A stretch of 64,000 nt of DNA from Carnegiea gigantea (taxonomy: Eukaryota > Streptophyta > Magnoliopsida > Caryophyllales > Cactaceae). Below, in pieces: positions 1 to 14,825 of the stretch. The translations under genes were made by a program, and so were the position numbers. The notes beneath the pieces are model-generated. The model did not search any database. It saw only the letters and a list, made by a program, of their open reading frames with translations, and was not told the DNA's origin. The stretch covers positions 132,001 through 196,000 of the forward strand of contig JAKOGI010000444.1 of assembly GCA_029747015.1 (NCBI GenBank). The letters run 5' to 3'. Numbering within the stretch: position 1 is the stretch's first letter; each line of letters opens with the position of its first letter.

Positions 1-1778
1 TCCGTATTGATTAGTTGAGGCCGTCGGTGGTGCCGGGAGGTGTCATGATGTACTGCATGATAACATCATAGCTTCTCCCCCGGATTTAGATCCTCGGTTA
101 GAGCTTATGGAGTCAGATGGTCCCCATGCTGAGGATTATTCGGAGGCCTCTTAAAAACCTTTTTGAAGCAAGCTTGTTGCCCCTTCCAATGTCCATTTGT
201 TTTATGGTTTGTATGAATCAATTGTCCCTTCAGCGTCCCATTGATCATCGATCATTTCAAAAAGTGAATTTAGTTTGTAAGTGTTTCATAAACTCATTTG
301 AGACCCAATTAATTAACTTAACTTATTTCCTTTTATTTTTATTTAATTGTTAATTTTATAGTTGGGGTAGAACGGTTTTGCGATCCATGACAATGTGACT
401 ATTGGGACCAGGAAATGGGTCCAGTCTCAGGCCGTGAAGTCGAATAAGGACAAGCCAACACTAAAGTCGAGTTTAGGTGCAATAATTTATCGAGGATAGA
501 CTCAGATCCAACTTAGTCACGTAGGTTAGCTTTCTAAGCTTCCCAACCTAGGGTAAGCCTAAAACCAACATCTTAGCCCCATTTGTTCCCATCACCGTAC
601 AAGCTTTGAAGCCCGGTAAGCCATTACTTTCTTATTGGACTACAAGTCATTAGCTGTTTCATTCAGCCTAGTGCTGATGCTGTCATTTCTATTATTCACC
701 TCTACAATAGTGCACTCCTTTCAACCGATGTGATTGATTAGGATAAAGAAGACTACGAAGATATGCAAGCAAAATCCACAAACTAGGGGTCCTATCTCGG
801 GAAGAGTCTGTAAAAGCTCCACGTACTTGGTCAAGGTCACAATTTAAGTGAAAGTCCAATCCCTCACCCAATCCGATGGCAGGAAGTAATGAAATGGCTC
901 AACTTATGAAGATGTTAGAAAGAACACGCAGAAGTCTAAAAATTGGGACCTGGACAAGTATTAGAAATATCACCAAGAAATTGAAGATTGTTAGACCTTT
1001 CGGAATCAAGTAGAAAACATGTTTAGGTTAGGGTAACTTCCCTTACTTGAGATTGCCACATATAAGGGACCTTAAGTTTTGTTGAATTTAGGAGATATGA
1101 TGTCGCGTGTCCAGTTTGATGTAACCTTGATCATTAATAAACTAACTTCTTTTACTAACTGCATTATCCACATCCCCTTTATTCCTTTCATGCTTCTAGC
1201 CGATGATGAATCCAAGGTTAAGAAAAAGAAAAAAAAAAAGAAGAGGAGAAGGGCTAGCTTAAAAACCTTGAGCTGGGTAAAAAGAGAGGGAAAAAAATGA
1301 AGAAAAAGAGAGACTAAGGATTTCAATCCATCATCGGAGAAATAGAAAGATAAGAAATTTCTTTACAATAAGTCATGCATCTTTAATTGACATGCCTTAG
1401 ATAAGAGGACTCCCTTGGTAATCTGCATTAATGTCTTTGTCAACCTGATAAGTTGCCACTTGGAACCTCTTTGAGCCTTCAAATGTGCCTATTTCTTTTA
1501 TAAAGACAAGTGAGCTAAGTTAGGTGTGGGAGTGTATTATGGGTGATATGAAAATCAACAGTCAAGAAAAGATGGTTTATGTTGAGCGGACCCTTCTAAA
1601 AAGAAAAAGAAAAGAGCAAAAAAAAAGAAGAATAAAGAAAGGAAGAAATTAACGATCTACACTAACTTCATGACCTATGCACACTTGGGAATTCAGAAGG
1701 ATTGTTTGACCTTTCACACAAACTCCATTCCATTGGCATCGTGACTCTTAAGCTTGCCATAAAGAGCCTTCTAAAAGG
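1..1778. other. Unassigned decayed repeat sequence
   Basis: No supported gene. Frames are short, and the lysine-rich frame near 1206-1300 comes from an A-rich tract. A second purine-rich stretch lies at about 1597-1650. With the solo LTR at 1779-5085 removed, this block joins directly to 5091 onward, so both sides probably belong to one older element that I cannot identify. Confidence 0.4.
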
Positions 1779-4700
1779 TGTAATACCTGTATTTTTAATT
1801 TGGTGTAATCCAAGTAATTCGTCTAATGATTTTATCAAATCGTAATTATATTATTTTTGTTCAGATGGAGTAAAATTGGTGTTCTTATTTAAGTGGATAA
1901 CTTTATTAGATATGAAAATTATTATTATTAGCTTTGAAATTTCACGATATACTTACGAGCATAAGATGATACTTCGTTGAATGTTGGACTAAGTATTGGA
2001 TTGGGGTTAAGGAGCTTAATCTAGGGTCGAGAGACTCGAATTGTTCTATTATCAAACAAAACAATTAAAAAAATGGAAAAACGAAAGGAAATGAGAAGGG
2101 GGTTTGAGACCCCAGTCCCAATCGCGGGGGGGGGCTTCAGCCCTTCGACGCAATTCTTGGTCAGACCAAATGAGAGGGAAAAGGGTAGGTGCGCTCGAGA
2201 GAGAGCGTGTGAGATGAAGCCCCCAGTGTGCTGGCGATCGGTCATCACGTCTGGTGCCACCACTTCGCAGAGCAACCACGCTGACACAGAGAGAGGGGGG
2301 GATTGAGTAAGAGTGAGGTAGTGAGATAAGGATTCGAGGGCTAGGGTTTTCGAACCCTATTCTCCACCACCTTACGACCTACACACCTTTACTGCAACCA
2401 CCATTATGGCAGTGGAGCCTGGTTCTACCAATGGACAAAACTAAATGAAAGAAAAGAAAGAAGGTGAGCTAAGTAGCAGTAGCAGGGCTCGGGGCAGCAA
2501 TGAGAGCGACATGTGGGATTGAAATCTCGAGCAAGTGAGAACAATGGTAGTTCTTTGGTTCTTGATTCCAAGAGTTGGGTCCTTTAGCTTAGAATCGAGG
2601 TGGGTGGTTCTTTATTCCTAAACTACTTATAATTTGCTATGTTTTTACGATTTTGTTCAATCATTTGAGTTACATGTGGGATTGAAATCTCGAGCAAGTG
2701 AGAACAATGATAATTCTTTGGTTCGTTTGATTTAATTGGAATAATTTGGGATTGAAATTGAGTAATCTCGAGGATTGTTATGGTCGGTCCCGTAATGAGG
2801 CACTTCGAGTTGTGTTGAAAACCCGTGAAATTTATGAAGTGTGACGTCGTGTTTTGATGTCGTGCTATTACTTCTTAATCACCAAAATCTCGTTGAAGCA
2901 TGCTGATGAATCAAGTTGTGGTTTGTTAGCCTTGGATTCATGTGTGTGCCATATGTGTATGTATGGATTGAGTTTTATACCAAATTGATACATTCCTAGT
3001 TGTTCCAGATTGCTCGTTTTGTTTAAAGGTCTCAAATTGAATGGTTTTTAAACTAATAGTCCATTTACTATTGAACCTTTTATGATTCACTTTATGCATG
3101 CCCTATAGTTCTTATATAGAGGTTTTAGAATAATTAAATTCCTCAAGTAGTTAGCTTAGGAGTCGTTTGTTTGTTATAATGACCGAAGCAATGCCCTAAT
3201 TACTTAAACAAGTATAACTCATACATTTGAAAATACCTTGATTGTATCCAAAATTATTTAGGTAAGTTATTAAGTTGGAAGGCAATGTGAATTATGAATA
3301 AATATGTTTACAATATGCTGAATGGCGTGCATTGATAAGTGTAGAAGTGAATTGCTTTGATATGGTAAGCATACTGAGCTATGTGGTTAATGTTGACTGT
3401 TGGACCATTTGTTAGAGAAGAATGCTTTTAAGCGAAACTGATTATAAGTAAGTTGTAGGCTTGTAAGCTTTTAAGATTAATTTTTAACATCCCTTCCTTT
3501 GAAAAGTGAATTCGTACCTGGTCATTAAGTTGTTTATAACATGCTTTGTCAAAAAGACTGGTTATATGCTTTTTGAAAGATGAATGACCTTATTCAGGTG
3601 TTTTGGCCTTCTTGAGAATGAAAATGCCATTGTTTATGATGCAGTGACAATTTTGATGCAAATGTATTTAAGTGAGATGCATCTAAAATGTTTTGCGCTA
3701 TAAGAATGGTGGTAAATGTTTGGACAAATGTTTAAGGAGCAGATCCGGTATGCGGGAACCCTAACTCCTTGAGAATGGACCCGGAAGTGGGAGCCCTAGC
3801 AGACCTTGATGAGGGTAATGGTCCACTTATTATAAGAGGCCCCGGGGATAATATAAAGGGCGAGTGTAGATCTCTCTTGAATAGCACAAATATAAGAATC
3901 CGATGCCCCATGAAATGATTTCGTTCTTGTTATGTGATGAAAACTCCTCGTTTGAGGACTATTGCTAGTGAAAAGATTTGGAAAAGTGCATGTATTCTTG
4001 AAAGGAGCTTTTATTAAATTTCAAATGATTTTTCAGTGGGCAACGACTATTTTATAAATGTTAGTTGATTGAAGTAATGGTCCTTGCCATTTTTTTGTTA
4101 ATCTCATTTTCTTTCTAAAATAACCCCAGTGGGTAACTTTAACTTAACTCATCGATGTTATTTGTTTATGTACAAACTGAGTGCTCCACTATTGTCAATA
4201 CATGAAATTTTGTATGAGTCAGGTTGCTATTGAGTCTCGTATGCCTGCTAGGTGATGTTAAGCAAGTGTAACAAGTGGTTGTCGCTCCTAAGTTACAAGA
4301 GACATGGTTTAGGCAAGTTGAGAACTCTTGTGCATGGCATAGAAGGAGGTTAGGAATATCTTTTGAATCTTAAAGGTCATTAAGGTAATAATGAATATGG
4401 GAGACCTTATATGATTATTGTGCGATATTAAATATCAAAATGTATATCACTCTACTTAAGATTATTGTGTGTAATGGTTTTGTTTTCTTAGGATTGAAGA
4501 TCATTCAATGAGCATGTGGTAGCTCATTCCCTCCCTATTACCTCTTTTCCTAGGTTTTGATGTGACATGTAGAAGTTGATTTATGTAAGCCAACTTGAAT
4601 GCCTTGGATAAGAGTTACATACATAGATTATGGGCCAAATGTTGTAATATAATGTAGTCATAAGTTCTCATGCTTATTGAATGTGCTAGTCCACATATCG

Positions 4701-5085
4701 CATATTAAATAGCGGTTGCCCTGTATTGCCATGTGAACCAACCATCTGATTAGTCAGTCATCCTTTTACCTACAGTTGTTTATTTTCAGGATGTAAATCC
4801 CAGTACTCTGGATGTGTGATTCCTTGAGTTGTACCTTTTATTTCTTTCCTATTATTGACCTTTATACTTGGCACACTCCGGGCAGGCGTCCCATAGAGTT
4901 GTGATCTCGATGTGCAGCTGTTGAGCTTGTAAACATGTCGTTTATGCTTTTATTTATTATAGGGGCCTAATGTAAGGTTGTAAGCCTAGATTATGATCTA
5001 TTTTTAGGCGGGACTCTATCTGTTTCGCCCCAGAATTTAAGAAAAACATTAACGTCCCTAACCTTAGGGGATAAGGGGTGTTATA
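1779..5085 (+). repeat. Solo LTR, Tekay/Del-like Ty3/gypsy
   Basis: The 3307-bp segment starts TGTAATACCTG and ends GGGGTGTTATA. The 5 bp on its left (1774-1778) and right (5086-5090) are both AAAGG, a perfect target-site duplication. Its last few hundred bases resemble the end of the LTR at 43951-47526: both carry a 'GTACTC.GGATGTGTGAT' stretch near the end, then 'AGAATTTAAGAAAA' and a terminal GGGGTGTTA. The usual terminal CA reads TA. No PBS, internal region or second LTR follows, which is what recombination between two LTRs leaves behind. It is a relative of the 43951 family rather than the same family, because the 5' halves differ. Confidence 0.85.
2509..2724 (+). repeat. 53-bp direct repeat inside the solo LTR
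   Basis: A stretch beginning ACATGTGGGATTGAAATC at 2509 recurs at 2672 with about two mismatches over 53 bp, offset by 163 bp. It looks like a local duplication within the LTR. Confidence 0.75.
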
Positions 5086-5090
5086 AAAGG

Positions 5091-6470
5091 TCCAGTCACG
5101 AGGCTTTTTTTCCTCATAAGGAAATATCTCAATTGAGTCTTTTGGTCCAGAGGAGGAGAAAAGAAAGGTGTTTTTGGCTTGAAAAATGAAAGGTGGCTAG
5201 GCAAAAAGAGAGTAGAAATAAAACTTTGGTTTTTGAGGATAAGAAGCATTCAATTACATAGTGGCATTAAACCAGACTTTGGCAAGCCAATCAGCTACTT
5301 TGCCACCTCTTCCCCATCATCATTTCTCCAAATCTCATCCCTGTTATGAAATTTAAGACTCTTTATCATGACTATCAATTCAAAAGTGGGCGGCTCTATA
5401 TTTTCAGCTTCTTTAGGTGGGAACTCACCCACTTTGCAAAAAAGGAGGGCTCCACTATATTTTGCTATGTAATTTAGTCTTCTATCAGAGTGAAATTTCC
5501 CAACATGGAGATATTGATGTTCTTTATACTAAACTAGGGGCTACTCCAAGCAGCAGTAACAAAAGCATTCTTATCTGCCATATCTGACACATCTAGGGCC
5601 TCTTCTATAACAAAGAGAAAATATAGGGCTTCTTCATAACGGCAACATTTTAATACAAAATTAGGGGTTACTCCTTTATCAAAAGGAAAGAATCCTTATC
5701 TTGGGCAACTTATACCCTATAGCTAGGCTCAACCCAACAATCTCTTAAGTTTTTACCTATGGTATGTTGTAGCTAAGCAATAGAACTACACTATGCCTAA
5801 TCTATTAGATTCCTATACCTTAATCAGACCTTATCCATGGACATGAGACCTTTACCTAGTTGTATATGAGGTTAGGTCATCATAAGCTAGCACAATTAAG
5901 TTCGCATAGTCGGCATGAATGCATAGTCTTACTTAGGATAGTAATTGTATCTATACATGGGTTTTTAGCCTACTTACATACCTACTCACTTCCTTAGTCA
6001 TTTGGGAACCCTTGATCAAAAAAAGTATATATCTAGACATGATAGTGACTGTACAGGAAAGGCAAATAACCTTTGTTAGCCATAGACATATATTATAGGT
6101 TCTTAAGATCGCATTAAACATCCGTTATAAAAGGCATCTAAACTTTGACACTTGTCTTAATCAGCCTTAGCTAAAGTGGGGGCTAACTCCATCATCAAAA
6201 TAGGCTTTACACAAGCATCATCACCATTAGGTAAGTCACCTACATATGTATAGAAGGAATGTCAACTAAACTTTAGGTAACTAAGTTTAAGAGCATTCAG
6301 TAGGAGAGGACACTTTATCATCTTCAATTCATAAATGCACACCTCAGTGTTGAGGATATACCAACATTCAGTAGGCGCTTATCAGAAGGAATGACATTAA
6401 CATTAACTGATACAAGGTCATACTAGGAGCTAGGGGCATTTCAACTGGTAACCCATTATAGGCTCTTATG
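5091..6470. other. Unassigned sequence left of the 46-bp array
   Basis: No coding region is supported. Phrases such as 'AGGGGCTACTCC' and 'GGGGTTACTCC' recur at about 5535-5670, and the block leads into the tandem array at 6475. It may be the 3' untranslated region of a Tat-lineage element, a region known to grow tandem repeats, but this is inference from position. Confidence 0.3.
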
Positions 6471-6474
6471 CCAT

Positions 6475-6842
6475 CAAGTTCACTCGGATCTGGCTGCAGC
6501 TCTTCAGGCTTAAACACCACCAAGTTCACAAGGATCTCACTGTAGGCCTTTCAAGTAAGACACCATCAAGTTCATAAGGATTTGGCTACAGGTGCTTAGG
6601 CTCTTATATCATCAAGTTCATGGGGATCTGGCCACAGACCTTAAGGCTTAGGCATCGTTATATTCACAAGGATCTAGCTACAAGCCTCTAGGTTTTCACG
6701 CCGCCAAGTTTACAGGGATTGAGCTGTACTTCTTAGCACTCTCATGATATAAAGTTCATAGGAATTTGGCTAGAGGTCTTCATGCCCTTATGTTGTCAAG
6801 TTCATATGGATCTGACTGCAGGTACTTAAGCGAAGACATTGT
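6475..6842 (+). repeat. 46-bp tandem array, eight units
   Basis: The core CAAGTTCAYARGGATCTGGC recurs at 6475, 6521, 6567, 6613, 6659, 6705, 6751 and 6797, so the period is exactly 46 bp. Units differ at several positions, but the period never slips. The last unit runs into the start of the LTR-like repeat at 6840. About three units of the same repeat occur inverted at 15381-15480. Confidence 0.9.
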
Positions 6843-8000
6843 GAGGACCAACGACCCCAAAGGCACCTATCCTAGGGCACGACCCTAATGAATGGTCGGA
6901 CATGTTTGCTGGGTATTTATACATTTTTTTTTCAAATTTGATTTTCAATTTTTTTAGGAATAAGACTTGGGAAAAATCCATGGGAACTTGTATCGAAAAC
7001 TAGACTAGAATTCTGATCCATGAACTTGATCATGTTTGTACACTAGAATTTGGCGCTACTAACTACCTGATCAAGAAGCTGAGTAGCCATTTTGATCTAG
7101 GAGCCGAGCTGGTGTTCTCGGCTAATGCTGGGCCAAGGTCTTGGTCTAAAGAGACAATACCATTTCAGATCAGAACCCCTTTTTGAAAAAAATAAAATAA
7201 AAGTACAAAGATGAAAGTAATAAAATAAATTAATAAAGTCGTCAATGAGTTTTAGGAAAAACTTACAAACTGAAATTACTTTTGCAGCGAGTCATAGGGA
7301 TAACGAAACGAACAAGTGATTTCACTTCACAAAGCATTTCAATAGGTTATCAAATAATCCCTGGTATGAGATCATGCTGACTCCTTAATCTTATATTGAG
7401 GGATTTAGGAGTGTTGTTATGGTGATATAATGGGATGCACCACATCACTGCCTGCTATAGTTGACTATCTGTACTATTTAATATGGGAAATCAAATCTTA
7501 ATTATGTTATCACATAATTATGCGGCCGATTAGTATGAATCATATTGGATAATGCAAAAAGGTACAATTGTAATCCAACAAAAGCTAAAATAAAGTAAAC
7601 AATTATAGTGGTCGAGGAACTACATAACTATCACATCATCGCTAATTTGGAATCAAAAATCACAGAAGAAAGACTAAGTACAAGAATAGAGGAAAGATAG
7701 AAATTTCACCCTTAGAATACCGACTAGATTTAATTGAGAACCCAACAAAATATCTGACATCACCTTTAACACTCTCAATAAGCCACTTGAGATCTTATCT
7801 CTCTCTATTTTTAGTATCTCTTCACTAGAAAGTCTCACGAGATTTCTCAATGCCCTCACTAATGTAAATTTCTGTAGATATGGAGACTAACTAACATTAC
7901 AATAAGCCTAATCACTGCCTCCAACCCTAGGGGTGACTGCCTTTTTATAGTGGTTGAGGGAATAGTCCAACTTAGTTTAGAGAAAAGAGACCTCTTCCTA
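6840..8000. repeat. Diverged LTR-like repeat, copy 1
   Basis: Shared landmarks with the copies at 12887 and 15775 include a start of TGTRAGGAYC, then 'AATGGTCRRAC', 'TTTGCTGGGTA', 'TTTAGGAAAAACTTA', 'AATCCCTGGTG/A', and near the right end 'TTTTTATAGTGGTTGAGGG' at about 7941 (14203 in copy 2). I read these as old LTRs of one family, probably the Tat-lineage element whose minus-strand pol lies at 17887-21430. The right boundary and the strand are uncertain. Confidence 0.6.
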
Positions 8001-9185
8001 AATCAAGTTTAATCTAAACTGGCATGCTAGTAACTTCTTGCCGATAGTTTCCACTATATTATCAAAGTTAGTGCATGCTTTCAATGATTAGAGTGCTTTT
8101 GAACCCAACTAGGTCCCTATTGCCATCAATGCGTTGCTTCTTCTTTTCATGCATGATAGATTGACGACTTTGAACTTGCTGGTTTTCTTGACATGTTCTA
8201 GTGAACTTGCTGGGTTATCTTTTTCCATTTTTTCTTCTTGTTTTCCACTTGTAGCCTGCTCTGGTGCATACTGAAGCTGTTGTTTATGGTCATGATTCCC
8301 TTCGATGCGGGTTCGGTTCCCTATGCCATTACTTCCTCTTTATCTTCTTATTTTTTTTTCTTTTGACAAGGCATGTATGTGGGGTAGATTCCCTTTAGGG
8401 ATCAGCTGGGTTCTTTAGTCACCACCTCTTTTTTCCTTGCTTATTTAATGCCGTTTGATTGATCTTACCAAGATTGCATGTATAGGGAGTGGTACTGTTT
8501 GGGTACCTATGCTATCAATTATCTTTTAATGCTTGCCTAGATATTGGTTGGGTCACCCCTTTGATTTTCACTCTTCCTTTTGCTTTCTTTCTCTTGATTT
8601 TGAATGATTTGTCTTGGTGCTTTTGGAAAAGTATTCTTTAGGTGGCACCCGATCGGTTTCCACCTCCCTTTGCTTGCTTTCTTCTTGTATGAATAGCCCC
8701 CTTTGCTTTATACAAATCACACCTACATTTACCTTGCATTTAAGTGTGCATCTCTCCTCTTACGCTGTCCATTATTCCCCTTCTTTATTAAGAGCCTTAC
8801 AGCTGTATTCAAAAAACCATGATTATAAGGAGAGCTCATCGACCTGTTAGAGGGGGAGAGACTCCTTTAAGATTCCTTCATCGAGACGGAGTAGAGACCT
8901 ACTAATGTTGGGGATGGCTATGACCTTTTATGATATGCCAATTGCCATGCATCTAGTCACACCACCACAAATGCAGTAAGTGTTCCTCCTCTTTTCTCTT
9001 CTTTCTTCTTTCTTTCGTTTGGTATAGATATGAACATGATGTTTTTTATTTTTTTTTTTTCAAGATGATCTAATAAGAGGTGCAGGTTCTCCTAGAAAAT
9101 TTATGAGGGAACTAGAAATTCAGACTCAATCAGTATTAGAGCATATGGGGTTTAGTGCTTTGTTTAGTTAGCACTCAATAGGGCA
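8001..9185. other. Non-coding, pyrimidine-rich stretch
   Basis: Rich in T and C runs (for example 8340-8600 and 8985-9060). Frames are short and match nothing I recognise. It could be an untranslated leader or an intron of the mobile-domain remnant that follows. Confidence 0.3.
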
Positions 9186-9189
9186 TCAA

Positions 9190-9760
9190 ATTCAACTGAC
9201 CGTTGCATTACATATGGTGTGGTTGAGAGCTTCTTGGATGCCACCAACACCTTCCATCTCCCTCTGGGTAAATGTTCATTACCCTCTATGATTTTTCTAT
9301 GCTAATAGGTGTAAGATATATAGGGTTGCCCTTAGTGTATCAAGAAGATTTTCATACCCATCCTGATCAACTTTTTCATCTCCTTGATCCTATCATGGAG
9401 TTTGTCCCCCATGAGGACTACTTTTCTTACAACATTCTTGTTGACTTGATCAACGATGATGACCAGTGTGCATAAGATTCACCTGAGCAACAATCTCGCA
9501 TCATTTTGTCCCTTCCTCCCGGTAGGATCATCATGCTTATCTTGGTAATCTCTGTTATTTTAATTATTTGGTTAACCTATTGAATTGAATAAAGTGGAAG
9601 ACTTGAACTGGGGAGTTGCTATGTTTTCCACCGTTATTCATGCGGTGCCGTGAGGGGTGCACAAAACCAAGCGAACACGTGGAGAGCAACATACTATTAT
9701 GCCCCTTCGGGGTTTGTGGAGATTTATTGAGGTAATAAGCTTTTCCCCTTTTACTTTCTT
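9190..9760 (+). pseudogene. Plant mobile domain (PMD-like) remnant
   Basis: Translation at about 9222-9262 gives SFLDATNTFHLPLG, the hallmark 'T.TFHLP.GE' start of the plant mobile domain (aminotransferase-like, PF10536 type). After a one-base frame change, 9272-9475 continues with FSMLIGVRYIGLPLV, matching the family's 'DFAMLTG...G.P' segment. Near 9585-9720 another frame reads LNWGVAMFSTVIHAV then a stop, like the domain's 'WG.A.L...Y..L' helix. PMD proteins are known both as host silencing-related genes and as extra ORFs carried by Ty3/gypsy and Mutator-like elements. Position between two LTR-like copies of one family favours a transposon-borne copy. Frameshifts and stops make it non-functional. 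The match is from memory of the family pattern, not from a search. Confidence 0.5.
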
Positions 9761-9788
9761 TTTTGTACTTTATAAGGTCTCTCACTAG

Positions 9789-12700
9789 TTGTTTCATTTT
9801 TGCACCTCTGGTTTTGTGAATACTTCCCTAACTTTCACCACGGTCAAGAGCACTTCTAAGTTTTCCAGCTATGGTCTTGTGGACCAAGCAAAACCAAATT
9901 CGATCATGGTTCAAGTTAGGAGATGTTTAGTGTCTTTGTGCGGCTATCAATTCCTTAGAAATGATAATGTTATCTTATTTGAAATTATCTCAACCTCAGC
10001 TCTTTATATTCCGGACTCCTTATGGGTTTGTAGGCTAATTTCCGCCATGGGAAAATCGTGTCTCAAATCTCGAAGTTGAAACCCCCCAATTTTACACCTA
10101 ATGGCAAGTCTTTAAATAAGGGCCAACAACTTGCTCTTGTATTTGGGTGAGTGGGTTGCTGCCCACATTACTAACTAGTGGCCTCCTTTTATCACCACAG
10201 ATCTACCTCGATCCTTGTTTTATCTCACGACTCTTGCTCTAAATGGTATGGTGCATATGAAGATGGTCATCCATTTTATAGACTGTGCTGACTAACACAG
10301 TGACTATGCCACTCATCTTCAGCGAATCATAAGCCACTTGGTATTTTTCTTTCTTACTTTTCTTTTTTATTAGCATTTTTATTTGGTATGTTTCTTTCTT
10401 GCTTTGCCTTTTTATTAGTATTTTTTTGACGCTAATGTTTGTGAATCCCCTTATAGGTAACAGTTGTCGGTGCTCCTATACCAAGCTTAAATGTTCATGT
10501 GGTTGGAGAAGGAGAGTAGGCTACCTACATGGAGATTCTATTGGTTCCTGAATCGGAATGCCCTGAACCTTTCATTTCCTCCCACTTTTGCTAGGGTAAG
10601 TACATTGCTTATCTTATTATCATACATTAGGTTGTGACCTCTTAACTATTGTTCCTTTTTCAGTATAATAGCAAATAATCTAGATTAATAGCGCATGCTC
10701 TCCACTCTGTGAGGAGAGGCTTACAAATCTTTTTAGTTGCTGACACCCTCAAACAGATAAGGTGATTCTCTGTCTTTTAAAATCTAAGCTAATTTAACGT
10801 GCCACTCCCTTTTTTAAGTCTTTTTTTAATAAAAGGGGACTTGAAGATAACATTAGGCTCTGTAGGTCTCATGCCCATTGCTTTAGAAAGCATTCTTCTA
10901 CAAGAGTATAAGATATGCCCAAGTCTTCTCGTGCATAAGAAAGGAGTCCACATATGGATTCTCTATTAGAGGCGAATCCGGTTAAAGTTTACAACCCTAA
11001 AGATTCTTATGCCTTGTCCACTTCTTTGTGGGAGTTGTATATACCTCGTATTTTATATAGTGACTCGTCTTCTGAAGTGGTGCATGATGATCATCTACGC
11101 CCCTTTTGGGCTCCTAGGAGCAATCCCTAAATTGACATATGCACAAGTCATTCTTCAATTGACTATGGCTATGCTTGAGCTATGTTGCCTTATTCTTTGG
11201 TGGAAGTGGCAGTGGCTTCCCTGATGATCAGTAAGAACAACCAATTAGGCCTATGCATGACGCTTTCACTATGATGCTGTAATGTAATTGTACTCCTATA
11301 TAATGTTAACTTTATGAAAATGTTATGCATTCCTATTATGCTTTAAATGTAAATTAGCCCCCATTGTCCCCCTCAAAAAGACACAATCTATACTTAAGAG
11401 CTTTGTGGTCCGGAGTAATAATTCGAGAATTTTATTTAATAACTTAAAATTACAAACAATTAGAGTTATACTATCAGAAGGGATAATAAGAATAATTAAA
11501 ATAAGAATAATAGAAAGTGGCCTAGTGGTTTGCTAGGTAGCCCGACCGTATTCTCCATTAGACTAGCTTTTTCGAGTTTGCCTTAGACTTGGCATTCTAC
11601 CCAATCCAATCTGAGCTTGGTTGTTGACTACTATAGAGAATAGCCATCTAGCCAGTTCCTGAGCGAACAATGTGCCTCAATTCTGCTTGGACTTGGAGCA
11701 CCTATTTGCTATGGCTATAAATTAAAGTTGCCTGTTCTTTGAGTCTCATCAATTGCTAGAGAAGTCCCATAAGTTCCAAAAATCACAATGTCTTTCAAAA
11801 AGGTCCTGATTTATTAGCCTCTTTTCATTTTTACCCCAAATAAACATGAACTTAAGAGCCTTCACTTGAGAAAACATCTTCATCTCTACTAATTTAAGAT
11901 ATCCTCGACATTCATTAGAGCCACAAGTACTTTTTGGGACCACAAACTTCATGTCTTCTATTTCCAGAGGCCTAAATTGTGTCCATTAATTGAGAAATTT
12001 AGTGCCATAATAGGGTTCCAACTCTATTGCCCACCTATTCTGCCATATATCTTAAGAGATCAACCCTCTTAATATTGTCGTATCTTAAGTATAAGTGAGG
12101 AGGATGCAATCACCATACTTGTTGGGTATGAGGTAGATTTTGTGGCTTGGACTTCTTTTTTTCTAAAGTGGAAAAAGCATGCTCTTAAAGGCGTGTATAG
12201 ATATAAGGCTATTCTTCTTTAGCTTCTCAGGGCCTTCCTACTTATAGGTGGTTCTGTAATAGATGACCGGCTATGCTTTTGACTATAGCAAAAGCAACGC
12301 ATTGTGACCAAACACCAGTACCTCTCGTCGTCGTTGAGGCCGTCCTATGCTTGGGCTGTATCCATGACAACCCAAATAAGTTTTTCTCCAGGAGCCCTTT
12401 ACTACTGCTTGAAGTCTTTTAGGCCCTTTAGGCCGGGAACCCAGCTGGGATTTGATCCTAAATCCGCTCTTCCCTTTTTTCACTTGTTTCACTACTTTAG
12501 TTTGTCTTTTTGTTGGTTTCGCTTGGGCCACGGGAACCAAGCAAACATCTACTAGGCCTAGTTAGCAAAATTTTTTATATTTCTGGTTATGTACAGCTTC
12601 GCCTACTGGAGCATAGAAGACTAATTGAGGCCCCAAGGAGCATGGTTATATACCAAGTTCTATAATTGTTCTAAGGAAAGAGATTTTTCAAGGACCAATC

Positions 12701-12886
12701 TATAGAGAATTGGATTGATTTCTTAGAGAATGATATCTTCTCCATTGAGTGGTTCACTAGTAGTGCATTTGATGATTTATAACCAATGGGGGGAAACTTT
12801 ACCTATGCTCATCTCATTGGTTTGGACATAGGAACTCACTTTTCATTGGCGGATAAATATGACAATTCGGATACAGACAGGATCTG
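9789..12886. other. Decayed internal region between LTR-like copies
   Basis: Frames of 70-96 codons (9789-10079, 11009-11224) may be further broken pieces of the mobile-domain ORF, but I cannot place motifs in them. From about 11340 the sequence is AT-rich and frameless. At 12283-12555 frames overlap on both strands and neither is recognisable. Confidence 0.3.
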
Positions 12887-14560
<1,674 letters not shown>

Positions 14561-14825
14561 GCCCCATCGCGTTGAGAGCCCGCGGGCTCTTATCCTTCCT
14601 CCACATTAGCGGAGCTTTTGCCAGTGTAGTGGGTTTTCCTTGTCGCCAGAGGAGCAAACCTTTTCCCACTGTAGCAGATTTCCTTATTGCCGGAGGAGCG
14701 GACCCTTTGGCAATCTAGTTAATTCTTGAACTTATCCTTGACAACGGATTAGACGACATTTCATCGACCTAGGGAATTTCCTTGTCAACGAAGTGACGGG
14801 TCTTTCACCAGTATAGCGAATCTTG

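Noticed and set aside
1079..1326. Overlapping frames on both strands, one lysine-rich
   Set aside because: Driven by an A/G-rich tract. No recognisable domain, and mirrored by a Leu/Phe-rich frame on the other strand.
2021..2306. Frames of 75-88 codons on both strands
   Set aside because: They lie inside the solo LTR and have no family match.
6475..6842. Regular array as a possible CRISPR
   Set aside because: Units are contiguous and diverged with no unique spacers, in a plant nuclear context. It is a tandem minisatellite.
12283..12555. Basic 85-codon minus-strand frame that faintly recalls a ribosomal protein, and its plus-strand mirror
   Set aside because: Composition only. No motif, and it sits within a decayed element between two LTR-like copies.
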